Source: Telmatactis stephensoni
Taxonomy: Eukaryota > Cnidaria > Anthozoa > Actiniaria > Isophelliidae
DNA length: 64,000 bases
Direction: 5' to 3'
Assembly (NCBI GenBank): GCA_029948255.1
Contig: JALIZF010001513.1
Span: 152,001 to 216,000, forward strand
Positions 1-11,345 of the stretch are shown here, piece after piece. The stretch's first letter is position 1, and each line of letters opens with the position of its first letter. The translations under genes and the position numbers were made by a program. Under the pieces are notes generated by a model, which was not told the origin of the DNA, searched no databases, and was given only the letters and a program-made list of their open reading frames with translations.

Positions 1-591
1 AACAATAGCATTCTTTTTTGGCATAAGGAAGAGGGTTGTAATCTTGCGGCTAAATCCATCGCTAAAAGCAATAAACGTACAACCATATCTCTGAAGTTTC
101 TCATTTTGATCACAATGAAGCTTCTGCCCATGATATAAGGCACTGTATGGAATTGGATTACTTCTTCTGACGACGTCTGCACGACGCTTTTCGTTATTTT
201 CAGGGTTCACACGTTTAAGAGATTCTCTTGCTTGGTTTTTTGTGAGCGCATAACCCTTACTTGAAATAAAGCCAAACATCATTTTTCGTCCATAAGTTGG
301 TCCTACCTGTGCAATTAAACAAAATGGCTGACTCCGGCCAGAAATCGTATTGTAAACAAAAATAGCAAACTTAATTACCTCGTCGATACATTTACTAACG
401 ATGTCGTCCACTTCGTGTTCATTCATTTTCTTTATGTTGTAATTTGCACAAAATTGCCTCACGTTTCTTTCTGAAAATCCCCTCTTAACCTCAGGAAAAG
501 ATTCATACAGATATTTCGAGATTTCTCTGTGAGTCATGTTGTTTTTGACCATTTCGGCGATGCATTGCTTGTTGGCTTCCATGTACTCCAT
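1..591 (-). CDS. Integrase-core (DDE) domain protein, partial
   Basis: The frame is open for 197 codons from an ATG at 591 down to the window edge, so the gene is cut by the window. The N-terminal ~70 residues look like a helix-turn-helix (a THREIS-type helix followed by a basic stretch). After this come a VGPTYGRKMM motif and an SLKRVNPE stretch, then LYHGQKLHCDQNEKL and a DGFSR motif. This order is what I know from the integrase-core proteins that are multi-copy in cnidarians and occur in vertebrates and fungi. The Asp of HCDQNEKL sits where the first catalytic Asp of the DDE triad is expected; the other two would lie off the window. A GTAATTAAG...GCACAG segment of 72 bases, a multiple of three, may be an intron just before VGPTYG. 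The host gene or element is unknown. Confidence 0.7.
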   Translation of the reverse strand, partial: MEYMEANKQCIAEMVKNNMTHREISKYLYESFPEVKRGFSERNVRQFCANYNIKKMNEHEVDDIVSKCIDEVIKFAIFVYNTISGRSQPFCLIAQVGPTYGRKMMFGFISSKGYALTKNQARESLKRVNPENNEKRRADVVRRSNPIPYSALYHGQKLHCDQNEKLQRYGCTFIAFSDGFSRKITTLFLMPKKNAIV

Positions 592-932
592 CTTTATGCT
601 AGGCAAATAAAAAGCGCGCCAAAACGGTGCTTCTCGTGAGTAGAAATTTGAAAAATGTGGATATTTTTTTCAAATCTTTATGTAGCAAATGATATCAAAA
701 AGAAAAAAAGGTGGTACCTTCCGTAGGAACCCTAAAAAAGTAAATGATGAAAAAAGTCCACTTTTTGCTCCCGATAAAGTCGATGTTTTTGCTTTTTTCA
801 ATTAAAAATGAAAACAGAGAAAAAAGCCAGTTTTTTAGATATATTTCACAAATTGAGAATTAAAAAATGAGGATTTCTAAGATTTCGTTCATTAACTTTT
901 GACTTTTCCCATGAAAAGAGAATTGCCGGAAA
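592..932. other. Spacer between divergent transposon-type genes
   Basis: AT-rich with several A and T runs. It lies between the start of the minus-strand integrase-core ORF and the beginning of recognisable homology of the PIN-like gene. It may hold a degraded upstream exon or the junction of two insertions; I see no coding signal. Confidence 0.5.
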
Positions 933-3280
933 TTGCCACTGATTGAGATGCTCCTATTTGTCAGATCTGTTCGTACCGGTAACTGGAAACTACACATCAA
1001 AGCACTTGAACTCTTTACGAAGTATTTCTTTGCGCATGATAGAATTAACTATGCAAGAATGATTCCAGTATACCTGGCTGAAATGGCTTCCCTTGAAAAG
1101 TCAGATCCTGAAGTGTATCAAGAATTTGTCAACAGCAACTGGGTGGTAAACAAAAATGGCAATGTTCCATTCTGTGCAGTAGGAGCTGATACTGGACTTG
1201 AGCATATAAACCGCTCAATGAAGGTGACGGGAGGACTTGTTGGCATTACTTTGAATGAGGCAGCTCGAACAAAGTTCTTCCTTATCGCTCCCGAGTTGGC
1301 AAAGTTGGCTGAAGAAGCAAAAGGTATGGCAGGCTTGTCTCAAGACAGTCCAAGACGTCATCATAATCTTTCAACTGCTGTCTTGGCACATGAGGAGAAG
1401 AATGTCCTGAAGTTAGCAGAAACCCTCAAAAGCTTTGCTAATCCATTTACAGCAACAGATGACTCTACAAGTAACACTGACCTCTATAATATCGTTACTA
1501 AAGTTGTCATGCCTGATAATATCAAGAACGACTTATGCCAACAGAGCAAGATTGGCAGGGAAATGTTCACCTCTTTTGTAGAAGAAAGGATCAAATCAGG
1601 AAAGAAAAACCTATGGGCAACCATGAAGAAACGAAAGTTGCTTACATGGAAAAGTAATGGCAAGGTATGTTACCAGGATTGTCATTTCGTGTAATAAGTG
1701 TTGTTTAATTAAATATGTCTACAACTTTTTTAAGGTAACAAAGGTCAAAGGTCAAGACCAGGAGATGGAGCTAAAGGAAGATAGGAATCTGTTTGATGAT
1801 GGTTTGTAAGAGCCGACCAGAAGTAAACATCAAAGAAGCTGTTAGCAAGTTCGAATTCACGGTTGTCCCAAGATCAATGTTTGCTCCTGATGGGACGATG
1901 CTTCACTGTTCAACTAAGAGTAACCTCTTACACATTTTAGAAGAAATGAAAGAAAAAGAAGATGCAAGTACGACGACTGACATTACTCCTGCTGACCAAA
2001 AGGTGTCTGTGGTGGATGGAATGGCCGAAGTACAAGCGCTAGACAAGCCAGATTGGATCAATAACTGCGGCCACCTTGCTGAACACTTTGCTAATCGTAT
2101 ACTGAACAAGTATAGCGAAAGTCACGAGGTTCGTTTAATCTTTGACAGATATGACATTCCATCTTCATTGAAAACTGCCACGAGGATTAAGCGGCAAGGA
2201 GCTTCAGATCCAATTTATTACCGAGTTAGCGACTCCACCCACATCAGCAAAGTTCCTCTAAAGAAGCTTATCTCTCACACTAAGACCAAGAAAGAGCTAG
2301 CTGCCTTTCTGGCTAAGAAGACTCTAGAGTACGCAGAAGGAAAAGGGAAGCAGTTGGTTGTAGCATGGGAAAGTGAATGTCAGGCGACTCATAAAGATGT
2401 TAGTCACCTCCGAAGTAATCACGAAGAAGCAGATACGAAGATAATTCTACATGCCGTTGATGCTAGTTTCAATGGGGCCAAGGAAGTCTGTATTCATTCG
2501 CCAGATACAGACATCCTTGTGCTTGCCATTCGGCGTATCCAAGACATGTGCGACAAGACGTTGTTCGTCACAGGAAGAGCACCAAATAAGAGATCCATCA
2601 AGCTTAAGTCAATTGCTGAAGCTCTCGGGCCAGTTAAGACAGCAGCTCTTCCCGCATTCCATGCTGTAACTGGTTCTGACATTACCGGAAGTTTTTCAGG
2701 CAAGGGAAAGGTGACATGCTGGAAGGCGTTTGAAGATGCTGATGAATCTGTAACTGACGCTCTAGTCAACCTTGGAACAGATGCGCTTCCTGATGATGAA
2801 GTAACGGATGGCATTGAGAAGTTTGTCTGCCAATTATACCTACCAAAGACAGACATTACAACTGTGCAGGAACTGAGATGGTTCCTTTTTAGAAAAAAGC
2901 TGGCTCAGTCAGACAGACTGCCACCCACACAGGCTGCACTCCACCAGGCGATCTTAAGAGCACATTACCAAATGCTTGTATGGAACAGTGACATAGTTCC
3001 CAACCCAGAGCTTCCATCGCCCGAGGGCTACGGATGGACCATGGAGAACGACCAGTGGGTACCAGTTATGACATCACTCCAACCAGCACCCAAAGAAGTG
3101 CTCCAGCTTGTAAAGTGTGCATGTTTGAAGGAAAGATGTTCTACCAACCGTTGCCAGTGTCGCAAAGCCGGGCTTCACTGTACTTACCTCTGCTCCTGTT
3201 CTGACAGTGACGATTGCAATAACAATCAAGAAGATGAACCAGAGCTAGATGGAACCGACTCAGAATCAGAAACAGAATAG
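933..3280 (+). pseudogene. PIN-like nuclease / Cys-rich C-terminal family gene, one intron and one frameshift
   Basis: Two reading frames, 948-1664 and 1793-3280, belong to one gene of a family I recognise as multi-copy and uncharacterised in cnidarians. The first carries the conserved FFAHDRINYAR, VYLAEM and GLVGIT blocks. A short intron runs from GTATGT at 1665 to TTTTTAAG at about 1734. The downstream exon is in frame until about 1790, where a one-base shift moves it into the second frame. In the second ORF FDRYD (residues 117-121), HEEADT (210-215), SPDTD (236-240) and GSD (294-296) resemble the spaced acidic residues of PIN/FEN1-XPG nucleases. The last ~60 residues are Cys-rich (about 438-475) and could bind zinc. 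The nuclease role is inference. The 5' part of the gene is missing or lies in unrecognised exons. The frameshift suggests a decaying copy. Confidence 0.65.
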
Positions 3281-3439
3281 ACATTGTTTAAAAGTACTTA
3301 TCATCATTATTATTTGTCTTCAGATATTATGAAACAACGGCTGTAAATATTGTATTTGTAAAGAGTAACACTCGTTGTAATGATGATAGACATGTAATAA
3401 ATGAATAATAGCATCTTGGAACAAACGAGTGTAAAATTC

Positions 3440-3780
3440 AAATTTATACAGTGAGAGCCTCGTTTTCATGTTTATCAAGTCACATGATCACACTTATTAA
3501 GACGAAGTGACAATTGATAACATTTACGGTCATAACATATAAAAGTTTCATAAAAATCAGTGCATTTACAATGAGATAATAAGTGAAGTTCGTTTTAGCC
3601 TAGTTTCCATGGTTACAAGGTCACGTGACTATTTTTGTTCATTATAACTAATAAAATCTCTTTGAATGATTAAGAATGACAGTTTGGCAAAGTTTCGTGA
3701 AAATCAGTGCATTTATAGCGCAATTATAATTTATTTTGTATTTTAGCCTCGTTTCCATGCTGGGTCATTATACGTCATAT
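3440..3780. repeat. Diverged tandem repeat, about 145-bp period
   Basis: Three diverged copies start near 3453, 3593 and 3742, each opening with an AGCCTCGTTTCCATG-like block. The intervening AAAATCAGTGCATTTA block recurs near 3555 and 3700. The array begins just after the 3' end of the PIN-like gene and ends in unique sequence. No ORF is present. Confidence 0.65.
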
Positions 3781-3915
3781 TTCAATCCCCCATAAATCGC
3801 GTCCTCGCAAGTTTCAAAGTTGCCACCAAAATTTTTTGTGTTGTTTAGGGTCCTCTTAACACTTCTAGAGTAGTGGCTTGCTTTCAGCAGAAAATTCCCA
3901 CGGGACTTTATTTTT

Positions 3916-4101
3916 GAACATTTGCTGCCGGACTAAACGTTTCAATGGCTGGTGCTATTGTTTAGCAGGTGATGGTGTAGGCTAGATAGCACCTTAACTT
4001 GCCTTTACACTCGTGAAAAGCAAGTTGCCATCCAGACTACACCATCGCTTGATGAAAATTAGCAGTAGCAGTCGAAATGTTGCATTTATGCAAATGTTCG
4101 T
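3916..4101. mobile_element. Foldback element (MITE-like)
   Basis: The segment opens with GAACATTTGC and closes with GCAAATGTTC. Inside are further complementary arms: GTGATGGTGTAG against CTACACCATCGC, and AACTTGC against GCAAGTT around a short loop. This is a short non-coding inverted-repeat element. I could not fix a target duplication. Confidence 0.55.
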
Positions 4102-4149
4102 AATTGAGAGACAATTGAATATGTATCCTTTTATTAATGTATCCCCTAT

Positions 4150-4760
4150 ATATATGGAAGGGCTGTGCCCATAATGTCACCTGTTTCCCCTCAACACAAG
4201 TAGTTCATGCTATGGAAACAATACCCCATTGTGGCAGCAGCCCATATGGCAATAGTTAGCAAAGAGTTCTGGTTATATACATATGGCTATATGGTTATAC
4301 ACACAGTGTTTTTCAAAAAAAACCCCACTTGTTTGTATTTTTACCTAATGAAGTAACAGTGCAACCTGAAAATGGAGAACTGTAGAAAAGTGTCATGAAC
4401 AAGAACTCAGAGATGACTGTTGTTGGTCATTTGATGACATGAATTCATATAGGTATAGCAATTAGCGAACAATGTACCCACTTTATATATATGTGATGTG
4501 GGCTGTGCCCACAATGTCACCTAGACATCACCTGATCCCCCTTACCAAAAATAACATATGTATGAACCCCAATGACCAACTGTGGCAGCAGCCCATACCA
4601 TAAAATGAAGTTCAGGTTATATGTGCTTATACGTATAGGTTTGCAAAAATAATTGTTTCTGTTCATGTGCAGTGTATAGCATAATTTGTAAAAGAAGGAC
4701 TGTAGAAGTTTCACGTTTAGCATGTGAATTTTGTTACATCTGCTATATGTACCCATATAA
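4150..4760. repeat. Diverged tandem duplication, about 345-bp period
   Basis: A block starting GGGCTGTGCCCATAATGTCACCT near 4160 recurs near 4500 as GGGCTGTGCCCACAATGTCACCT. Both copies continue with GTGGCAGCAGCCCATA and later with an ACTGTAGAA block. Copies are clearly diverged, so the duplication is old. No coding capacity was recognised. Confidence 0.65.
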
Positions 4761-5690
4761 GTTAACATACATTTTTCTTTGTTTGTTCCTATAATATGCC
4801 ATAAATTGATCCAGTCATTGACCCAGTCTTATTTAAAATTGTAATTATTTTCCATCCAAACAAGATGTACAGTCCCAAATAAGGACAAGATCAGGGAGAT
4901 TAATTAAAGTTCCCAAGAGATTATAAATCTCTAGGGAATGTAAATAGTTATTTCAATTTAAATTTTAGTATAAAAGTTTGGTGGTGTTTTGTAATCAAGT
5001 CACAAGAAGCACATGGTAAAAGAATTTCAAGTAGTTATCGAATTCAAGTACCTGAGTCGAAGTAAAGTTGGATTCAACTATATCTGAAAATTGAAGTCAA
5101 ATAAGTATATTAATGGGCCCAAACATTTGGTAGCAGAATGAGGTTAAAATGTCGACGAACAAGGACCAATTGACAAGAATTCAAGGCATGGTGATGTAAG
5201 AAATGAGTTAGAGGCAAATGGCTTGCAGATGTTAGGAGCGATGTTAGGTTATACAATTTTCAAAAGACTTAAAGTAAGTGTCCTACATCAACTTTCTTGA
5301 CACCTTCATTTAATTTGTCACTGTTAGGTTCAACTCCCATGAAAAGCACCAGCGGTGCGGGGAAAAAAGTCTGAAATAGAAAAGTTGTTAGAAGATAAAG
5401 TAAAAGTATTGGAAGATAAAGTAACAGATCGTTTAGATCAAATTGGGAAGCAAGTAGTTACTTTTTGGAGAATATGCTCAAAGCAATATCAAGAGAAACC
5501 GCTTCTAATGAATCTGATGAACTGCATTTAGAAGAGAACTTAATTACTCCTGCGATTACCAAACTAACCAAATTACCAATACTTATTTTTTGAAAAATAA
5601 TCACCACAACCTATCAAGTACCTCCATTAGCTGCTCCTCAAGACCAGCCACAAATTCTCCTGACTTCTGCACCGATTAGATCTTCCAGAC
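4761..5690. other. Unassigned sequence, possible coiled-coil coding debris
   Basis: Mostly AT-rich non-coding sequence. Around 5370-5580 a run of Lys/Glu/Leu/Asp codons suggests a decayed coiled-coil exon, but stops interrupt it and I cannot name the family. Confidence 0.3.
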
Positions 5691-6750
5691 TTTGGCTACA
5701 GGGTACAAACACACCCACCCAACCACTCCCCCTCCCCTTGTCCATGGCAACGCTTTTCAATGTATATATTTCTCTCTTTCACCTTCTATTTCATAGTTTT
5801 TCATAATATATTTGTTTACCTTTATTTGCTATTTTCAGCCATTTGTTTTTTATTTCCCACCTTTTCCTCCATATACGTTCTACCGTGCAACATTGTTTTT
5901 TAGTCCACCATTTTACTCCACCCCAGTCCACTGCACACGATCATACACAGGAATCCCCATCCTATTCCTACCTTCCTCACCCTCCCCCCTCCTTCTATAC
6001 ACCACATACACAGGCAATCCAACACATGTTTCATCCTACATCATCCCGCAGACACTTACGTCATGCCCCCTATCACTTTAGCCCGTCCTCACTCTCTGCT
6101 ACATTCAGCTCAGTGAACATGTACCAAGGTACCACAAAGGAATTAGCCTTGAAATTGGGCCATGTTCATAAGTTGCACCTTGGCAGTAAGTCTCTTTTTA
6201 TTTACCTTATTTATTGAACACCTCCACTTCCCCCATTATATCATTTATATTCCACCTCCCCACATGGCACTTCTCGTATCCAGTCGTCCAAACACGTGTA
6301 GGGCAAGACTTGAAGTTACAAATTGCATGGTTTTTTTTCAACGACCTTTTCGTCGGTTCCCCTAGTACTAGACGTGACCACATTCCTATCTATTTGAGCT
6401 CACATAGATCCACTTAGCTTTACCCACTAGTTAGTTATTTTTTTCATATTTTTTCTTTGCCCACATTGATTGTTCACCCTATACCAATTTTCTATACACT
6501 CTATGTTTTGTTTCGTACATTTCGCCACATATTCCCTTCACGCTCATTTCACCAGCATTACGTATATATTCCATCCCTCACCACACCACATTCCTTAGCC
6601 GGACTCCCCTCTCCTCCCACCTTCCTCTTTTTTCTTTACACGTTTTTGCCCTCTTTTATTTTATTTTCATTATAATTGTTTATTTATTGATGTACATAGC
6701 CTATTTTTATTTATTTTTTTCTTCTATTTCACTATTTTTCTTTTCCACCT
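5690..6750. repeat. Pyrimidine-rich strand-asymmetric tract
   Basis: About 1 kb in which the plus strand is dominated by C and T, with repeated CCAC, CTCC and TTTCC words and few G. Several overlapping ORFs read across it but are low-complexity Pro/Ser/Phe products of this bias. It may be a transposon UTR; I recognised no family. Confidence 0.5.
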
Positions 6751-6751
6751 T

Positions 6752-6805
6752 TTTTATTAATTAATTAATTTATTCATTGATTGATGGATTGATTGATTGA
6801 TTTTT
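6752..6805. repeat. Simple repeats (TTAA)n and (GATT)n
   Basis: A short TTAATTAATTAA run is followed by TTGATTGATGGATTGATTGATTGA. These are slippage-type microsatellites at the end of the pyrimidine-rich tract. Confidence 0.8.
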
Positions 6806-7109
6806 TAACCCTTTACATACAACCAAATGCCCTATTGAATTGCATATCCTATATACACAAGAGCAATTCTTTTAATTTTAATTAGTTATCCTGCTGGCTA
6901 TAACAATAGGCGGGTGTTTCCTGATTTTCGTCTAACATCCTTCCCGTTATTCCCCCATTCATGGCAAGTTTTAGTACTCCCCTTACCTAGAATCCAGTGG
7001 ATTTGTAATCCAAGTGTTTTTCGTCTGTACATTTATCTTGAAACTATATTCTTCCATATGACCTTCAAAGTATTTTGCAAATGCAACATCGAAGACTCAA
7101 AAGACCATT

Positions 7110-7850
7110 ATCATTTTGAAAAGCTCAAGGCTCTCGAACTGATAGCACAAATTTCAAAAACAGGAAATACATTTCCGAAACAACATCAAATGTGGTTCAA
7201 AGACAGTTCAGCCAAGTGATTCAACTGGCAGCGTTGGGGCTTCATTCTATTCAGAAGCTAATTCCTCAGTGTCTAGCGTGAGAGCCAAAGTAATTGCAAG
7301 AAAAGCTAAGCTTCTAGCGGAGGCTGACTCGCTAAAGAAAATGCAAAATCTTCAGCATGAAGAGCTAGAGCTAAAACAAAAAGAGAGGCTCAAGGCTACA
7401 AACAAAGCTAGCAAAGGCAAAGGCCGAAGAGCATGCCTTGGCGGAAGCAGAAAGTGGCAGTGTGCTTATCGAACCCATCGGTCCTACAGACTGCAAAGTG
7501 AGTTCATGGCTGATAAAGAATGATGATAATGAAATAAACACTACCCCTCGCACAGATTACTATCGACAAGGACCAACAACCTCACTTCATCCATCAAAGG
7601 TTGAATTGGACTGGACTGCAAATGAATGGTATCAGGGATCCTGTCAGCCCCCACAGCCTACTCAGCAGCTTGATCCTTACATGCATCAAATGGAGATGCT
7701 ACAAGCCTTAAACAAAGCAGATCTGACTTCTGCTGCTGTTCGGGCAATCAGAGATTTAGAGATGAGATTACATGATCCATTGAGTAACAACATGGAATTA
7801 GATATCAAAATTGATGGCAGGCCATTAGCAGGGAAAAAGATACTTTGAAT
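7110..7850 (+). pseudogene. BEL/Pao-type retrotransposon gag relic
   Basis: Downstream of 7220 the sequence encodes a Ser-rich stretch, then a coiled coil rich in Ala, Lys, Glu and Leu that begins SSVRAKVIARKAKL. After a frameshift near 7395-7440 the coil continues in another frame (ALAEAESG) into a 136-codon ORF ending at 7848. This Ser-rich plus Arg/Lys coiled-coil layout is what I know from the N-terminal gag part of Pao-like retrotransposons in corals. No protease, RT or LTR was found next to it, so it is a fragment. It is disrupted and cannot give a full product. Confidence 0.45.
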
Positions 7851-8828
7851 AGACAATAAAGACAAATACATATGCATATCTATCTTGTTACCATCAGACC
7901 AGACCCCCATTTGTTTTGGTCACATAACGCTTAGGGCCTATAGACACCTTTTTTACCAATGTCACGCAACATTTCAACAATTGGTTGACATCAGTTGATC
8001 AGTCATTTATCGATAAAAATGTCAGTGTATTATAGTCATAAGGCATATGGCATAAGCACAACTAATAGAAGTATTAAGAAATAATTTAAATATATTTATG
8101 ATCAGTACAAAACCAGAAAATGTATTACCAAGAATTGCCTGCAAACATTAAAGAGAAAGAAAGTGCGATTTCTTGCATGCTTTGATTATTAGGAAGAAAT
8201 CAAGTCATGGTTGGAGTAGTGCCTTTTAAAAACGAAGCATCTATGAAGTCAAAGTGCCAAAAGTGTATTACCCCTTGCAATTTATAATTGTGAAGAAGAC
8301 ATTTGTTTTGATATTATTCTTATGTATCAAAGGTGTTATTTTGTCAATTCCTGTGAAAGCTTAATTGTTGAAGAAAATTGTTTTGTACTAATAGTCTGCA
8401 CATTTATTACAGACTGAATGCATCAACATTTACTCAGAGGAAACATAAAAGCCATCATGAATGAATTGAATGAGCAAAAGTGAAGTTAAAGAAGAATGGT
8501 CTTGTAATGGATGGATCACATTACAACCTGAACTTCACAAGTGAATTCCTAATCAGCTAACGTTTTTTTAAAGAAAGCATATATTTTGTAGCACGCCTCT
8601 GTATTCTTTCCATCTTCGAGATAAGCTGGACTGATTGCAGCCCCCAGATCTGCTTATGACAAATTTAACGTTAGAGTTTGTCTATATTATTTTATTGCTA
8701 GATAATTTCCTGAATTCTGATTGGCTAACTCACATATGTATTTTGCCATATCATGACTGCTGTCCCGAATGAAAAGAAAAGTTTATGTTTTGCAATTGTT
8801 TTAGCTGGACTTCTCAAAGCCATATAAT
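7851..8828. other. Intergenic, nothing recognised
   Basis: AT-rich sequence with no ORF above background, no clear repeat and no recognisable homology. Confidence 0.5.
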
Positions 8829-8943
8829 GTTATTAACCTCGTTTACTCGGTTTGTATGGGAAAAATCAGACCTCAGTCTTTTTGTACAGTACTGTCAAGA
8901 CGTCAGTCTGATATTTTCCCATACAGACCTCAGTTAATAACCC
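8829..8943. mobile_element. Short inverted-repeat element (MITE)
   Basis: The left arm GTTATTAACCTCGTTTACTC and a following TGTATGGGAAAAATCAG are mirrored on the right by CTGATATTTTCCCATACAG and a terminal AGTTAATAACCC. It is 115 bp, non-coding and palindromic overall. This is a typical small non-autonomous DNA element. Confidence 0.65.
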
Positions 8944-9795
8944 TTTATTATATACAAACGAAAATTTCGCCAATTTCCTCCGTTAATAAACTGCTAATAT
9001 TTTTATTTGAAATGAAAATTTTGCCATTAACTTCTGGCGAGATTTTTTCTTAAATACTGAAAACTTTTGCCAAAATTTTATGGCAAGATTTCTTCTTATT
9101 TACTTGTGAATAGAAATTTTCGCTGAATAATATTGGCAAATAATATTATATAAAAACGAAAATTAATGACTAATGTTTTTCTTTAAATGATTGAAAAGAT
9201 TCGCTGAACGGCAAACTGAGCAAAAGAAAAATTATTTGCCTAAACCACCCAACTCCCCTCTCTCAACTATCAATCATCGTCACTGTTAGGGCTGATGTAC
9301 ACGCTACAATCGTCAGCCCCATTTTAGTACCAGTAGTGTGTCGGGACAACAATTGTAAATGGTCACCGGATTCACCACCCCATTCAGATTGAGTTTATCA
9401 TGTATCTTCTGAGCCTGCCATACTTTTACAGTGGTTTTGATCCAAAAACGTAGGTGTAGACAGAATGTAGGAAAAGCAAAATGGCTGCTGAGTAGGCAGA
9501 CCAAAGATCATAGGAAAAAATGGCTGCTGAGTGATTTTGTGGCATATACACCACAGTTGCTTGCACAATTTTTGCTGCTTGCTGCCTGCAGGAGGAGAAG
9601 GCAAAGAAGAAGAAGTTGATGAGATTTCCTGGGTGAAATTGACTCCTCAATTGCGAAGAGACAGGTGCTTTTTATCAGCTGATTAATGAGCTGAAGCTTA
9701 AAGATCCTTTCTCATGTAGAAAGTACATCCAAATGAACTTCCAAACGTTTAAGGTAATCTAACAATCTAATTTTTATCATTTAAGGCCGATTTAC
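8944..9795. other. Intergenic with diverged short tandem blocks
   Basis: From about 8955 to 9170 blocks such as GAAAATTTTGCC and AAATTTTCGC recur at irregular spacing, suggesting a decayed local repeat. The rest, to 9795, has only overlapping short ORFs that look random. Confidence 0.4.
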
Positions 9796-9957
9796 ATGGT
9801 GCAACTTTTGCCTACAACTTGCATGCAACTTGATTACGACATATATGTACATACATTGTACAACAGTCTATTAAATTGCATCATAAAAATCAAGCTTACA
9901 ACTAGCCTGCATGCATTGGGAATTATTGCATGCAACAGTTGTAGGCAAAAGTTGCAT
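9796..9957. mobile_element. Inverted-repeat element (MITE)
   Basis: GCAACTTTTGCCTACAACTT at 9801 is mirrored by GTTGTAGGCAAAAGTTGCAT near 9939-9957. Both arms continue into GCATGCAA. The 160-bp element is non-coding. Confidence 0.7.
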
Positions 9958-10389
9958 GTTGATTATTGTCATACTTCAACTGTACCTGGATAAAGTTTAA
10001 TTTAAAACTGAGTTATAATTTCTATCAATTTTTTTGGGGCCACGGAATGAATTTAAGACAAAACTCATTTATTTAAGCATCCCTTCAAAATCTTAGGTTT
10101 GAGTGATAAAAAAGATAGGTGCTTGCATCAATATTATGTTGTTTGCATAATTATTTTCCAATTAATTAATCAAAGTATGAATACAATATAAAAAGCAGTT
10201 AATTGTATATACATAAAAAACTCTCAAAATTTATTTTGCTTTTATACCTCGCAGGAATTGCTTGAAAAAGGGACCCCAACATTAACGTCACAATCATGAG
10301 AAAACCTATATATTAATCAGAATGTATAGCAGTCACTCTTCAGCAACTGGTGAGAGCTACTAAGTCTAGAGCATCAGTTCAGAATAAGC

Positions 10390-10905
10390 AGAAGCACACT
10401 TAGTTTTATCATACCAAGAGTGTGTGAAGCCATATACTTAGTCTTCAAAGATAAATTCATGGGCTGACTCCAAAGTGAGAATGAATGGCATGCTATTTGA
10501 AGACATTTCAATTACCATTTCAAGACAAGTGGCAATTTCCAAATTGCTTAGGGGCTGGTGATGGTAAACACATCTGGCTGTTATGTCCCAGAAGGTGGAT
10601 CTGCCAACTACAGCTATAAAGGCTACTTCAGTGTGGTGCTTAGGGCATTTGTAGGTGCCACATGATTCCTATATGTTCATGTCCTGCCAAGGAAGCATTA
10701 GTGATGGAGGAATTTTCCGTAAAACCTCACTCTGGAAAGCTATTAAAGACACCATCAAACTCCCACCTGAAAGACCACTACCTCAGAATCCAGACCCAGC
10801 ATTTGAAGACATAACAGATGTCAACATGGAGTACTTTTTTGTCTGTGATGAGGGCTTCCCCTTAGGTATGCATCTGAAGAAACCGTATCTAAAAGGCAAC
10901 TGACA
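10390..10905 (+). pseudogene. PIF/Harbinger transposase relic (DDE_Tnp_4)
   Basis: Pieces of a Harbinger-type transposase follow one another with several frame changes and stops. They include a PRVCEAIY-like helix near 10420, a WQFPNCLGAGDGKHI block near 10530-10580 that holds the first catalytic Asp, SYKGYFSVVL near 10615, and a clean 82-codon stretch at 10655-10900. The last contains GSISDGGIFR and ends FFVCDEGFPL, the usual block after the second Asp region. At least one stop (near 10663) and two frameshifts make it non-functional. The Myb-like partner gene of Harbinger elements was not found here. Confidence 0.75.
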
Positions 10906-10910
10906 GATAA

Positions 10911-10960
10911 AAAATGTATCTTTGTCTCATGAAAATGTATCTTTGTCTCGTGCAAGAAGG
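10911..10960. repeat. Two-copy 21-bp tandem repeat
   Basis: AAAATGTATCTTTGTCTC occurs twice in direct succession immediately after the transposase relic. Confidence 0.7.
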
Positions 10961-11069
10961 GTGAGCGAAAATGTGTTTTGTATATTCGCTTATCATATAC
11001 TTACTTCAGTAGCAACACAATAAAGTGCACAAATATAGAGGGTATTGGCATATCGTCTGAAATTTGTCG

Positions 11070-11345
11070 TCGCAAAAACTAGATTTGCTGTCACTAAATT
11101 GAATTCATTGTTGCTAACACTAGATTCACCGTCGCTAAATTGAAATCTTTGTTGCCAAATGGAGTTCGTTGTTGCTAATAACTGTAATCACTGTTGTCAA
11201 AAAGCAATTCATTGTCGCTAAATCGAAATTCGTTGACGCTGAGGAAATTCATTGTTGCAGTTGATAGTTTGACGTCGCTGTCGATAAAATCCAATTCATT
11301 CTTGCTCACTGGAAATCAAACATTCGTTGTTGCTAGTTTGCATGC
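11070..11345. repeat. Degenerate minisatellite, about 20-bp unit
   Basis: A unit close to TTCRTTGTTGCTAAATTGAA is repeated about a dozen times with many substitutions and small spacers (for example TTCATTGTTGCTAACAC, TTCGTTGTTGCTAATAAC, TTCATTGTCGCTAAATC). A 64-codon ORF through it is a by-product of the repeat. Confidence 0.65.

Noticed and set aside
2494..2856. 120-codon minus-strand ORF
   Set aside because: Antisense shadow of the PIN-like coding region.
5812..6675. Several overlapping ORFs of 60-124 codons
   Set aside because: They are low-complexity by-products of a C/T-rich strand; no conserved motif and all frames are similarly open.
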